Assembly (NCBI GenBank): GCA_003104975.1
Contig: PQAM01000010.1
Span: 236,575-300,574, forward strand
DNA from: Candidatus Methylomirabilota bacterium
GTDB taxonomy: Bacteria; Methylomirabilota; Methylomirabilia; Methylomirabilales; Methylomirabilaceae
Length of the DNA stretch: 64,000 nucleotides
Direction: 5' to 3'
Under the pieces are notes generated by a model, which saw nothing but the letters and a program-made list of their open reading frames with translations, was not told the origin of the DNA and ran no database searches. The position numbers and the translations under genes are program-made. This document shows, piece by piece, positions 44,414-52,915 of the stretch. The first letter of the stretch is position 1, and each line of letters starts with the position of its first letter.

Positions 44414-44445
44414 AAATCGTTATACATATAGCAAATCGTTTACAT
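44414..44445. promoter_or_regulatory. Direct repeats, probable LysR operator
   Basis: AAATCGTTATACAT (44414) and AAATCGTTTACAT (44433) are spaced 19 bases apart start to start. The first overlaps ATAA-N8-TTAT, which fits a LysR-type T-N11-A box. They lie just upstream of the lysR start codon and within the divergent promoter region. Confidence 0.5.
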
Positions 44446-44455
44446 GTAACTGTAT

Positions 44456-44485
44456 TTGACTTCCGGGGGGAAATTGTCGCATACT
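44456..44485 (+). promoter_or_regulatory. Possible purC promoter
   Basis: TTGACT (44456) and CATACT (44480) are 18 bases apart, about 100 bases upstream of the purC start, directly behind the repeats of the probable LysR operator. Confidence 0.4.
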
Positions 44486-44588
44486 GATAGCCAATTATCG
44501 CGTGGCGCTGAACCACAACGGTATCGGGCTGCAATCGACGGCCGTATCGAGAAACCCACCTGTCAGGGGTTCACCTTCCGAGTCGACT

Positions 44589-45515
44589 ATGGAGAAGCAG
44601 ACGACCTCAGTTGATGTGACCGAACCGGTTGTGCTGAGAACGGAGTGTCCGGACCTTAGCCTCTATGCGAGGGGGAAGGTCCGGGATATCTACGATTTTG
44701 GTGATCGCCTGCTGCTGGTGGCGACGGACCGGATCTCCGCATTCGATGTCGTTCTGCCGACAGGCATTCCGGGGAAGGGGAGGGTCCTCACCGCCCTCTC
44801 GACCTTTTGGTTTGATCTGACCGCGGACCTCGTATCCAACCACGTGCTGGCCACCGAGGTCGACGCCTTTCCGCCGATGTGTCGCCCCTATCGCGGGATG
44901 CTTCAGGGACGGAGTATGCTCGTCAAGAAGACTAAGCCGCTGTCCATCGAGTGTATTGTTCGGGGCTACCTGTCCGGTTCGGGCTGGGCGGAATACCACA
45001 AGGCAGGGACGGTATCCGGCATTCCGCTGCCCGCCGGATTGCTCGAGTCCAGCCGTCTCGACCCGCCCCTCTTCACCCCCTCGACGAAGGCGGAGCAGGG
45101 GGCGCACGATGTCAATATCACATTTGATGAGGCCGCGGTCCAGGTAGGTCGAGAGCTGGCCGAGCGTGTTCGGGAGGTCAGCCTGTCGCTGTATGAACGG
45201 GCAAGGACGCATGCCTTGGAGCGAGGGATCATCATCGCCGACACCAAGTTTGAGTTTGGGCTGCTGGATGGCGATCTCATCCTGATCGATGAGGTGCTGA
45301 CGCCCGACTCCTCCCGGTTCTGGCCATGCGACGCCTATGCGCCTGGCCGATCCCAACCGAGCTTCGACAAACAGTTTGTGCGCGATTACCTGAAGTCGAT
45401 CGCGTGGGACATGCAGGAACCGGGACCGGAATTACCCCCGGACATTGTGGAACGAACCTCTGCCAAGTATCGGGAAGCGCTGAGGCGATTGACCGGGACC
45501 GACCTATTGGGATGA
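44589..45515 (+). CDS. purC: Phosphoribosylaminoimidazole-succinocarboxamide synthase
   Basis: A 308-residue SAICAR synthetase joining CAIR and aspartate with ATP in purine synthesis. GKVRDIYDFGDRLLLVATDRIS, KKTKPLSIECIVRGYLSGSGW and DEVLTPDSSRFW are classic motifs, and the length matches the longer (yeast-like) PurC type. ATG 44589 is preferred because the conserved domain starts soon after. Residues encoded upstream in frame are unlike the family. It is followed 16 bases later by a small membrane-protein gene. Confidence 0.95.
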   Translation: MEKQTTSVDVTEPVVLRTECPDLSLYARGKVRDIYDFGDRLLLVATDRISAFDVVLPTGIPGKGRVLTALSTFWFDLTADLVSNHVLATEVDAFPPMCRPYRGMLQGRSMLVKKTKPLSIECIVRGYLSGSGWAEYHKAGTVSGIPLPAGLLESSRLDPPLFTPSTKAEQGAHDVNITFDEAAVQVGRELAERVREVSLSLYERARTHALERGIIIADTKFEFGLLDGDLILIDEVLTPDSSRFWPCDAYAPGRSQPSFDKQFVRDYLKSIAWDMQEPGPELPPDIVERTSAKYREALRRLTGTDLLG

Positions 45516-45531
45516 GGAGACGTACCGGCTG

Positions 45532-45801
45532 ATGCGCGGCTTCATGATCGGCACGCTGAAACAGGCGAAGCGCGTCATCGTGATTGTCATCGGCTTTACG
45601 GTCCTGGTGCTCGGGATCGTCCTCATCGTACTCCCTGGGCCCGCCACGCTTGTCATCCCGCTCGGCCTGGCCATCCTGGCGACCGAGTTCGTCTGGGCCA
45701 GAAGACTGCTGGTTCGATTTAAGCGCGAGGCCAGACGGCTGAAAAATACCATCGCGAGGAAGATACAGAACAACGCCCGCCAGCGTTCAGAACAGCCGTA
45801 A
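45532..45801 (+). CDS. PGPGW-family small membrane protein
   Basis: An 89-residue protein with two hydrophobic helices enclosing LIVLPGPATLVIPLGLAILATEFVWA, the signature of the PGPGW transmembrane family, and a very basic C-terminal tail. Function unknown. It lies 16 bases behind purC and may share its transcript. Confidence 0.8.
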   Translation: MRGFMIGTLKQAKRVIVIVIGFTVLVLGIVLIVLPGPATLVIPLGLAILATEFVWARRLLVRFKREARRLKNTIARKIQNNARQRSEQP

Positions 45802-45834
45802 CCGCATCGACTCCTCGGTGTCGTCCCCAACAGC

Positions 45835-45870
45835 GTCATTGCGAGCGCTGCGAAGCAATCTCACCGTTCT
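45835..45870. repeat. Interspersed repeat, half copy
   Basis: The sequence GTCATTGCGAGCG...GAAGCAATCTCACCGTTCT is related to the left arm of the palindrome at 59552-59650. The gene-free stretch 45802-46222 otherwise holds only the promoter of the AbrB/PIN module and shows no coding signal. Confidence 0.6.
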
Positions 45871-46163
45871 GATTTGAAAACCCCGGCGTACCCTTCTGCT
45901 GCTCGGGTCATGACGATCCGCGAGAAGCCATCTCCGCGTTCTCCTGTCCATACTCGGGAATAGAGATTTACAGCGCTGCCCGGCCATATGTCTGCCATTG
46001 GCTTGCAGGCCAGCTTGCCGGACAGGTCCGCGTGTCGATGGTCTTGTTTGACATGTTGACACAATCGAAGCGGCGACCCGGAGACTCCAACCCGTTCCGC
46101 CCCTCGCTCCAGCGGACGAAAGATTTAGGTATACTGATACTCTAATGTATTACGGTAAATATA

Positions 46164-46192
46164 TTGACTAACGTGTATGAAGAAGGTATGTA
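46164..46192 (+). promoter_or_regulatory. Promoter of the AbrB/PIN module
   Basis: TTGACT (46164) and TATGTA (46187) are 17 bases apart in a very AT-rich stretch just before AAAGGAGG of the antitoxin gene. Nearby TATACTGATACT and AATGTATTACGGTAAATATA are candidate autoregulatory operator half-sites. Confidence 0.5.
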
Positions 46193-46222
46193 TATATAAA
46201 AGGTATTCCTAAAGGAGGCTCT

Positions 46223-46453
46223 ATGGATAAGGCGGTTGTTACAGTCAAGGGTCAAGTGGTGATCCCGTCGAGGCTGCGGCGGCGATTCGGCATTAAAAAG
46301 GGAACGCAGGTGTACCTGTACGAGCGGGAGGGGGAAATCGTTCTGAAGCCGATCACTGACGAATATATCCGGACAATGGCAGGGATAACCGGTACCAGAG
46401 GCAGGCTCCTCAAGACACTGATGGCGGAAAAGGCAAAGGAGCGGGAGCTGTGA
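46223..46453 (+). CDS. AbrB/SpoVT-type antitoxin
   Basis: A 76-residue protein with a swapped-hairpin AbrB DNA-binding domain (VTVKGQVVIPSRLRRRFGIKKGTQV) and a helical toxin-binding tail. AAAGGAGG precedes the ATG, and the stop overlaps the toxin start (GTGA). It likely represses its own AT-rich promoter. Confidence 0.88.
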   Translation: MDKAVVTVKGQVVIPSRLRRRFGIKKGTQVYLYEREGEIVLKPITDEYIRTMAGITGTRGRLLKTLMAEKAKEREL

Positions 46454-46857
46454 GGGCGGCGTTTCGGGTGATAGACTCTTACAGTCTCATCGCCTATCTG
46501 GAGGGTGAGGCTGGGGCGGACAGGATGATCGAGCTGTTCCGTGTCGCGAGAGATTCCGGTCGCGATCTCCTCCTCTCAGTGATCAACTGGGGCGAGGTAT
46601 ATTATGTCACGCTGAGAGAGGCGGGACGCGAGCGGGCCGACGAGGTGGCTCACCTCATTTCGACGCTGCCTATCGAGATTGTCCCTGCCGATCTGGACTT
46701 GACCAGGCAGGCGGCTACGTTTAAGTCCAGCAAGAAGATGTCCTACGCCGACTGCTTCGCCGCCGCCTTGGCCAAACTCAGAAAAGCAGAGCTGGTGACA
46801 GGCGACAAGGAGTTTAGGCAAGTCGAGGGCGAACTGAAGATTCTGTGGATCGTATAG
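46450..46857 (+). CDS. VapC-type PIN-domain toxin
   Basis: A 135-residue PIN ribonuclease with GTG start: VIDSYSLIAYLEGE (first Asp), NWGEVYY (Glu), MSYADCFAAAL and VTGDKEF (later acids) are all intact. It overlaps the AbrB-type antitoxin gene by four bases. Expected activity: RNA cleavage held in check by the antitoxin. Confidence 0.88.
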   Translation: MRAAFRVIDSYSLIAYLEGEAGADRMIELFRVARDSGRDLLLSVINWGEVYYVTLREAGRERADEVAHLISTLPIEIVPADLDLTRQAATFKSSKKMSYADCFAAALAKLRKAELVTGDKEFRQVEGELKILWIV

Positions 46858-47017
46858 CCTTTCAGGCGATCGTCAGCACCCTCTCCTCCGGTTGCGTCGT
46901 TTCCGTCAAAAGCTGACGCCAGGATTTCAGGCACTGAGGGCGAGTCAATTTATGGCCTCGCGCCCGGCGCAGCAGGTAGCTGCTCGTGGAGCCTTCATGG
47001 CGAAAGTCCCCCCTGTA

Positions 47018-47341
47018 TCAGGCGAGGGTGAGGAGGATCTCGCCGCCCTCCACGCGGACCGGGTAGGTTTTCACGGCGCAGTCCTGCGATGCGCCCGTCA
47101 CCAGATCGAACTGCCTGGCGTGAAGCGGGCAGATCACCTTCCCGTCCCCGATGATGCCCTCAGCCAGCGGGCCGCCGCGATGCGGGCAGGCGTTTTCGGT
47201 CGCGAAGAGCTGCCCATCGCGCTGCCGGAACACGGCGATGGGACAGCCGTCCACAACGTAGGTGCACCCCTGGCCGAGCGGGATCGCATCGACCGGGCCA
47301 AGCGGCACAACGATCTCCAGTGCGGCGCGTTTCATCTCCAT
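47018..47341 (-). CDS. nirD: Nitrite reductase small subunit (Rieske-type)
   Basis: A 107-residue NirD-like protein with Rieske boxes CPHRGG and CPLHARQFDL, giving a full set of [2Fe-2S] ligands. It lies three bases behind nirB. Known role: partner of NirB in NAD(P)H-dependent reduction of nitrite to ammonium in the cytoplasm. About 160 gene-free bases separate it from the AbrB/PIN module. Confidence 0.9.
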   Translation of the reverse strand: MEMKRAALEIVVPLGPVDAIPLGQGCTYVVDGCPIAVFRQRDGQLFATENACPHRGGPLAEGIIGDGKVICPLHARQFDLVTGASQDCAVKTYPVRVEGGEILLTLA

Positions 47342-47344
47342 CCT

Positions 47345-49768
47345 TCACCTCGTGACATCTATCAACACGGGTCTACTGAACTGGGCCGGATGGACCGGCT
47401 CGTCCGCTTCGGCCCACGGATCGGTGCGGGCCTCGATCGCCCGTTCGATCTCGGCATCCAACCGCGCACCGATCCCCTCTACATCCTTCACAAGCAGGTC
47501 ACGGAGCCGCTCGATGCCGACACGCTCCACAAGCCTATGCGATCGCTCCATGTACTTTCCATGTTCCCGGTAATACTGGATAAAGCGGCCCATATATGTG
47601 AGGACCTCGTCGTGTGTCTTGACCGCACACAGCAGGTCCGCCGCGCGCACCCGGGTTGCGGCTCCGCCGCCTACGTAGACCTGCCAGCCGCCCTCAACGG
47701 CGACGGCGCCAAGGTCTTTCACGGTGGCCTCGGCGCAGTTGCGCGGACAGCCGACGGCGGCGAGCTTCATCTTGTGTGGGGTCTCGATGCCGGAAAATCG
47801 ATTCTCGATCTTGATCCCCAGCGCGATCGAATCGCCCAGCCCGAATCGGCAGAAATCGGATCCCACACAGGTGTTGCACGAACGGACCGCCTTGGCGTAG
47901 GCATGCCCGCTGGGCATGCCCAGATCCTTCCAGACGTACGGAAGCTGCTCCTTCCGTACGCCTGCCAGTGCGATTCGCTGACCGCTGGTCAGCTTGATCG
48001 CCGGGATCTGATGCTTTTCCGCGACATCGGCGATGCGCCGAAGCTCCGCCGCCGACGTGACGCCGCCGCAGATGCGCGGCACAATCGAAAATGTCCCGTC
48101 CTTCTGAATATTGGCGTGAACCCGGTCGTTGATGAATCGCGCGTCGCGCTCATCTTCGTACTCCTCAGCCCAGATGGTTTTCAGCAGCGACGCCAGGGCC
48201 ATCTTGTGGCTCGGTTCCTCATGTCCATTGTTCAGTTCCCGGAACAGTGCGCTGACGCCCTTGATCCCGTTTGCCGTGATGGCGGCCACCAGTTCCGGCT
48301 TGGTCATCGGGATGCTCGGCACATACCAGTGTTCGGATGGGTCCTCCGCCACCTCTCCCGCATAGACCTCGAGGAACTGTTCGAGGAGCTTCTTACAACC
48401 CCCGCAGCTTGTTCCGGCCTTCGTGCAGGCCCCGATCTGCGAGACCGTCCGACACTTGCCGAACTCGATCGCCTCTCTGATCTGACCCTTCGTGACGCCG
48501 TGACAGTGGCAGATCTGGGCGTGATCAGGGAGGTCAAAGACCGAGAGGATCGGGATACCGGTAGAGGTGCCGAACAGCAGGTCGGCGCGCCGCTCCGGAA
48601 GCACGGCGTCCAGCAGGAACATCTGGGTCAACACCCCGGCGGTATCCGTCTCGCCCAGGAGGGTGGCGCCGACAAGGCGGTTGTTGCGTATGATCATCTT
48701 CTTGTAGACGCCCCGCGACGGCTCGATGTAGCTGACGACCTCGTCCTGGGGCTCGACTGCAGCGGTGTCGCCCATTGAGACGAGCTGGACCCCCATCACC
48801 TTCAGTTTGCTGACGGGCTTGGAACCCTGATAGCCGCCGTTCGAGGAAACGCCGGTCAGATGCTCGGCCAGCACCCTCGCCTGGTCATATAACGGTGCGA
48901 CGAGGCCATAGAGCTTTCCGCGGTGCTGGGCACACTCGCCGACGGCATAGATGTCGCGATCGGAACTCTGCATCCGGTCGTTGACGATGATCCCTCGATC
49001 GACCGTCAGTCCGGACTGTATGGCAAGCTCGGTGTCGGGTCGGATCCCGCAACTCATCACCACCATGTCAACGTTGAGTGTCGTGTTGTCCTGAAACTCG
49101 AGACCCGCAACCCGCTCATCCCCGAGTATGCGCATTATACTCTTTTCAAGCAGCGCCTGTACGCCCAACCGCTCCATGGCCCGCTGCAGCAGCGCGCCCC
49201 CGTCGGCGTCCAGTTGCTGCGCCATCAACCAGGACGTCTTTTCTGCAACGGTGACCTGGAGTCCAAGCGACAGCAGACCGCGCGCAGCCTCCAGACCCAG
49301 CAGGCCGCCGCCGATGACGGCTGCCGTCCGACAGCCCTTTGCGTAGGCCTCAATCGCCTGTGCGTCATCGAGGGTCCGGAGGACGAAGACCCCGGTTTTC
49401 TTCACCCCTTCGACCGGGGGCACAAAGGGCCGGCTGCCGGTGGCGAGGATCAGGGTGTCATACGATTCCTCCACGCCGTCGGCGGCCAGCACGATCTTGT
49501 TGGCGCGGTCGATCGCGACGACGGTCACTCCCGCATGCAACAGGATATCGTGATCGCGGTACCAGTCGAGGGGATGCAAGAAGATCTGCTTGACGTCCTT
49601 GGAACCGGTCAGGATATCCGACAGGAGGGTACGGTTGTAGTTGCCGTACCGCTCTGCACCGAACATCACCACGTGAAACCGTTTGTGATCCCGGGATAGA
49701 ATCTCTTGAACAACCCTCGTCCCGGCCATCCCGTTGCCGATGACGACCAGCCTTTGTGGTCCGTCCAT
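47345..49768 (-). CDS. nirB: NAD(P)H nitrite reductase large subunit
   Basis: An 807-residue sirohaem enzyme. In order: FAD/NAD(P)H-binding domains (VVIGNGMAG at the N-terminus, AAVIGGGLLGLEAARGL near 150), a BFD-type [2Fe-2S] domain (CHCHGVTKGQI...CGGCKK), the ferredoxin-like NIR/SIR half-domain, and the sirohaem/[4Fe-4S] site CNTCVGSDFC and CPRNC. It reduces nitrite to ammonium with NirD. The ATG lies 20 bases behind a terminator-like hairpin with ANTAR-type loops (49789-49858), so expression is probably set by transcription antitermination. Confidence 0.93.
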   Translation of the reverse strand: MDGPQRLVVIGNGMAGTRVVQEILSRDHKRFHVVMFGAERYGNYNRTLLSDILTGSKDVKQIFLHPLDWYRDHDILLHAGVTVVAIDRANKIVLAADGVEESYDTLILATGSRPFVPPVEGVKKTGVFVLRTLDDAQAIEAYAKGCRTAAVIGGGLLGLEAARGLLSLGLQVTVAEKTSWLMAQQLDADGGALLQRAMERLGVQALLEKSIMRILGDERVAGLEFQDNTTLNVDMVVMSCGIRPDTELAIQSGLTVDRGIIVNDRMQSSDRDIYAVGECAQHRGKLYGLVAPLYDQARVLAEHLTGVSSNGGYQGSKPVSKLKVMGVQLVSMGDTAAVEPQDEVVSYIEPSRGVYKKMIIRNNRLVGATLLGETDTAGVLTQMFLLDAVLPERRADLLFGTSTGIPILSVFDLPDHAQICHCHGVTKGQIREAIEFGKCRTVSQIGACTKAGTSCGGCKKLLEQFLEVYAGEVAEDPSEHWYVPSIPMTKPELVAAITANGIKGVSALFRELNNGHEEPSHKMALASLLKTIWAEEYEDERDARFINDRVHANIQKDGTFSIVPRICGGVTSAAELRRIADVAEKHQIPAIKLTSGQRIALAGVRKEQLPYVWKDLGMPSGHAYAKAVRSCNTCVGSDFCRFGLGDSIALGIKIENRFSGIETPHKMKLAAVGCPRNCAEATVKDLGAVAVEGGWQVYVGGGAATRVRAADLLCAVKTHDEVLTYMGRFIQYYREHGKYMERSHRLVERVGIERLRDLLVKDVEGIGARLDAEIERAIEARTDPWAEADEPVHPAQFSRPVLIDVTR

Positions 49769-49788
49769 CCTTGGCCTCCGCTATCCGG

Positions 49789-49824
49789 AAAAACGATGCC
49801 GGTCCCTTGGGGGAACCGGCGTCG
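49789..49824 (-). terminator. Intrinsic terminator (attenuator) in the nirBD leader
   Basis: On the minus strand CGACGCCGGTTCCC pairs with GGGACCGGCATCG around a small CCAA loop and is followed by TTTTT, 20 bases before the nirB start codon. A terminator between promoter and gene points to attenuation. Its 5' arm overlaps hairpin P2 of the adjacent ANTAR-like element. Confidence 0.72.
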
Positions 49825-49858
49825 TTGCCGTCGTGAGGCCGCCCAGCCTCGGGCAGCC
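49817..49858 (-). promoter_or_regulatory. Putative ANTAR-responsive double hairpin (antiterminator) of nirBD
   Basis: Two hairpins on the nirB strand, six bases apart. P1 (49837-49858) has stem GGCTGCCC/GGGCGGCC with six-base loop GAGGCT. P2 (49817-49830) has stem CGGC/GCCG with six-base loop AACGAC, matching the A1/G4 rule of ANTAR targets. P2 uses the GCCG that the terminator also needs, so the structures exclude each other. P1 deviates at loop position 1 (G instead of A). An ANTAR regulator is encoded at 54949-55536. Confidence 0.55.
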
Positions 49859-50211
49859 TTTTACTGGTGAGGACTGCGCAATTACGATGCCAACTGTTGA
49901 GACGATAGGTGCCTGAACGTTGTTTGCCTAAGAATTAAGGAGTTAGGACACCCCACCCGCCTTGGCGTACGCCGCTTTGATGAGAGCGACTGCACGATCC
50001 CGAGGCACATGAAGAAAAGTGGTGTTCATATGTTAGGCGTGACGCCCTGTTTGAAGGTGTAGATTCGGTTCACATACGATCTCTTCCGCTTCGGTTCCTA
50101 TTCTGGTATCTTCTGCGTACACCGGTGTTCCAGTTCACTGCGAATGAAGAGGGAATGCATTCGCGCCGTAGAACAAAGCCGAGGGGTGCCATGGCATTGA
50201 GAGGAGAGAAA

Positions 50212-51234
50212 ATGCAGCGAGGAAAGACGGCGGCGGTCCTGCTTTTACTCGTGGCCGTTACGCTGATGAGGCCTGGATCAATCTGGGGCGACGCTACCCC
50301 GGCAATCGAGAAACGGTTTGCCTCCTTGCTGGAGCAGGCCCGATCGATCGGCGACAAGGAGGAGCAGACTCAGTCCATCGCCGGGATCGGTAAGCTGATG
50401 TGTCAGTCGTTTCCCAAGGAGCCGGGGATTCGCGTCCTTCAGGAGGCCCTGACGCTGTCGCGGGCCATCGTGCCGCCGCTCGCGCGTTCCATGCAGCAGT
50501 ATTGGATTGCGGTGTCGCTGGCGGGGGAATGCGGCGAGATCCAGGAGGCGACCCGCATTGCGCGCGGTATCGAGGATGTCAATCAGCGCGTGAATGCGCT
50601 GCAGGCCATCGAGAAGATTCAAAAAGAGGCAGAGAAAGAGAGCATTACGTCGGTGCGGCCCGAAGAGGATGAGATGCGACGGGCGCTGGAGCAGGAACCG
50701 CCGTTCCTCGTGACCGTTGAGAATGTAGACGGCGAAGGGGTCGTCAAGAGCTTTGCCCACGGGTTTATCGCGGATCCTCGAGGGTTTGTCCTCACCAACG
50801 CACATTTGGACAAGGGCGGCCATATCCGAGTCATACACCTCGGCAAGGAGTACAGCGCCGACATCACGCGGCGTCTTGGGAGTTCCGATATCCTCCTGCT
50901 TCGACTGCTGAAGGTCGGCCGACCGCTGCCGGCCGGTACCCTGCCGGAACGGCTCGAACTGATCCAGAACGAAACGGTGGTCGGCACGGTCTGTGGGCCG
51001 GTCGGGGATATACGGAGAAGGATCGGGATCTTCGAAAAGTCGCTGAATGGCGGTCAGGCCTTCAGCGCAGACTTTCAGTCGGACGGGATCCAGCAAGGCT
51101 GCAGCGGGGCGCCCCTCCTCAACCTCAAGCGTGAGGTGGTGGGGATGGTGTACGGGGTGTCGCCCAATGATCGATTCGGCTTTGCGAAGCCGAGCACCGA
51201 ACTCCGCAAGATTCTCGATCAGGTCGTCAAATGA
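50212..51234 (+). CDS. Exported trypsin-like serine protease with helical N-terminal domain
   Basis: A 340-residue protein with a signal peptide (about 1-27), a helical repeat-like region (about 30-150), and a trypsin/HtrA-type protease domain. Catalytic His is in VLTNAHLD, Asp in SSDILLL, Ser in GCSGAPLL (usual form GNSGGPL). No PDZ domain follows. ATG 50212 is chosen for the GAGAGGAG site and clean signal; ATG 50191 is possible. Substrate unknown; periplasmic quality control or signalling are possible. The 350-base stretch upstream (to 49860) belongs to the nirB leader on the other strand and shows no further gene. Confidence 0.75.
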   Translation: MQRGKTAAVLLLLVAVTLMRPGSIWGDATPAIEKRFASLLEQARSIGDKEEQTQSIAGIGKLMCQSFPKEPGIRVLQEALTLSRAIVPPLARSMQQYWIAVSLAGECGEIQEATRIARGIEDVNQRVNALQAIEKIQKEAEKESITSVRPEEDEMRRALEQEPPFLVTVENVDGEGVVKSFAHGFIADPRGFVLTNAHLDKGGHIRVIHLGKEYSADITRRLGSSDILLLRLLKVGRPLPAGTLPERLELIQNETVVGTVCGPVGDIRRRIGIFEKSLNGGQAFSADFQSDGIQQGCSGAPLLNLKREVVGMVYGVSPNDRFGFAKPSTELRKILDQVVK

Positions 51235-51240
51235 CGATCG

Positions 51241-52122
51241 TCAGTTGCGTTGGCGCAACGGCGACCTCCTGACCCGCTTACCCTTGTAGTGGAACGTGTC
51301 AACGACGCCTCCGGTGGGATCCTTGAGGAAAGCGGTATCTTCGATCAGGTCCCATACCAGCCCTGCGCAGTAGACGACCAGTTGCCCCCTGCGATCGACG
51401 CCATGTGACCCGCTTCCACCGGATACGATCACCGTATAGCCCGGATCGACGCTGACATCGGGGAAGCGGCATTGGTGTCCTCCTTCATTTGACAGCGTAT
51501 AAGCGTCCAGACTGATTGCGGCGGCGCTCAGGTTGGCGATGCGAACGTAGGAGGGATACGCATCATGCTGAGCCGGATCGGCAGGGCGCACGTTGGTGAT
51601 TTTCAGATCTCTGGCGCGACCCCTGGCAGACCAGATGCCGGCCTTGCGTTGTTGGGCCTCGGCCTCGAGCCGAAGGAGTAGGGCGTGATGCCTCCGATTC
51701 TGTCCGACAAAGAAGGCATGCGCCAGGCCCTCCTGCACCAATCTGGCATTGACCATCTCATCTCCCACATAGACATAGGCCAGCAGCCGATCGCGGCTGT
51801 CGGTCTTTTCCTGATCGAACTCGAGTCGAACCTCCCGTCCCATGACCAGCGACTCGTTACGCTGCTTGGCCTTGAGATAGAACGGTTCCTGGTATTCCGG
51901 CGTGTTAATGCCCAGATACCGAACCGTCCGGCCATCCTCCAGCAGGATAGTATCCCCATCGAATACCCGCTTGACCCGGACGAGTTCCTCGGTAGCCGTG
52001 AACACGGTCGGGGCAGCAACGGTCTCGCCATATGCGCGGTCTTCAACCCTGCTGTTGCAGGCGGCGCAGAACAGCAGCCCGATGAGAATCGGTATTGACA
52101 CCCAGAGGCGGTACCGGCTCAT
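51241..52122 (-). CDS. Thermonuclease-like lipoprotein with lamin-tail domain
   Basis: A 293-residue protein: lipoprotein-like signal (LLFCAAC), a staphylococcal-nuclease domain (VKRVFDGDTILLEDG, RYLGINTPE, YVYVGDEMVNARLVQEGLA; catalytic Asp/Arg/Glu pattern present), then a lamin-tail-like beta-sandwich (about 185-285) ending VVDTFHYKG. Inferred: cell-surface nuclease degrading extracellular DNA or RNA. ATG at 52122 is preferred; a start at 52167 would add 15 residues before the signal. It converges on the protease gene with six bases between. Confidence 0.8.
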   Translation of the reverse strand: MSRYRLWVSIPILIGLLFCAACNSRVEDRAYGETVAAPTVFTATEELVRVKRVFDGDTILLEDGRTVRYLGINTPEYQEPFYLKAKQRNESLVMGREVRLEFDQEKTDSRDRLLAYVYVGDEMVNARLVQEGLAHAFFVGQNRRHHALLLRLEAEAQQRKAGIWSARGRARDLKITNVRPADPAQHDAYPSYVRIANLSAAAISLDAYTLSNEGGHQCRFPDVSVDPGYTVIVSGGSGSHGVDRRGQLVVYCAGLVWDLIEDTAFLKDPTGGVVDTFHYKGKRVRRSPLRQRN

Positions 52123-52243
52123 CCGCCAGGGACCTGAACGATCAATCCAACTCGAAGTACGTCTCATATTCTGTTGTGGTTAAGCAAGAGAAGGTTGATG
52201 GCTGATCACCGGGGCTCGGAACTCGATGCTCCAACACAACTCG

Positions 52244-52795
52244 CTAAGACTCAAGGATTGCCTCGGCGTCGATGGTCACCGTCACATCGTTGCCAACCAC
52301 CACACCGCCCCGATCGAGCGCGCTGTTCCAGCTCACGCCAAAGTCGTGCCGGTTGATCCGGGCGGTGGCAAGAAACCCGGCGCGAGTCTTCGGTCCCTTG
52401 TCCGTACCGTCCTCCCACCATGGCGTCTGCCACTGGCCAAGGTAGCGGACGTGCAGGTCGACGGATCGGGTCACTCCGCGCAGCGTGAGGTCGCCGACCA
52501 CCACGGCCTCGGTGGCCCCTGTAAGGCGAACCTGGGATCCGCGAAAGGTGATCTCGGGGAAGCGCTCCACGTCGAGGAAGTCGGGACCCTTGAGGTGGGT
52601 ATCGCGATCAGGCTCACCGCTCCAGAGGCCCCGCGCATCGATGACGGCATCGACGCGAGACAAGGCGGGCGCCTCGGGGTCGAACTCCAGTGTGCCGTGT
52701 ACGTGCTTGAAGTGACCCCGGACGTACGTGACCATCATGTGCCGTACGCAGAACTCGGCGGCGGTATGTCCCGGTTCGAATATCCAGCGACTCAT
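52244..52795 (-). CDS. YceI-family lipid-binding protein
   Basis: A 183-residue YceI-type lipocalin-like barrel (FEPGHTAAEFCVRHM, GTLEFDPEAP, FLDVERFPEITFRG, GDLTLRGVTR). There is no signal peptide, so this member is probably cytoplasmic, unlike periplasmic YceI. Family members bind polyisoprenoids or related amphiphiles. It is a single-gene unit between the nuclease and the antiporter. Confidence 0.88.
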   Translation of the reverse strand: MSRWIFEPGHTAAEFCVRHMMVTYVRGHFKHVHGTLEFDPEAPALSRVDAVIDARGLWSGEPDRDTHLKGPDFLDVERFPEITFRGSQVRLTGATEAVVVGDLTLRGVTRSVDLHVRYLGQWQTPWWEDGTDKGPKTRAGFLATARINRHDFGVSWNSALDRGGVVVGNDVTVTIDAEAILES

Positions 52796-52915
52796 CGATC
52801 ACCTCCCTGTCCCGGATCTCACCGTCCCATAGTCGCTATGCCTACTTAGATGTCTGCCCAACGACCAGGCTCAGCAGCCGGCGGGGCTGGAGAGCCGTTG
52901 AACCCCGAAAACCCG

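Noticed and set aside
46892..48778. Long open frame (628 codons) on the plus strand opposite nirB/nirD
   Set aside because: It is fully antisense to well-conserved nirB and nirD; high GC keeps the opposite frame open and the translation has no recognisable motif.
49943..50029. 28-codon minus-strand frame (MNTTFLHVPRDRAVALIKAA...) ahead of the nirB leader
   Set aside because: It looks protein-like but has no ribosome site and no recognised family; could be a gene remnant, not supported enough to list.
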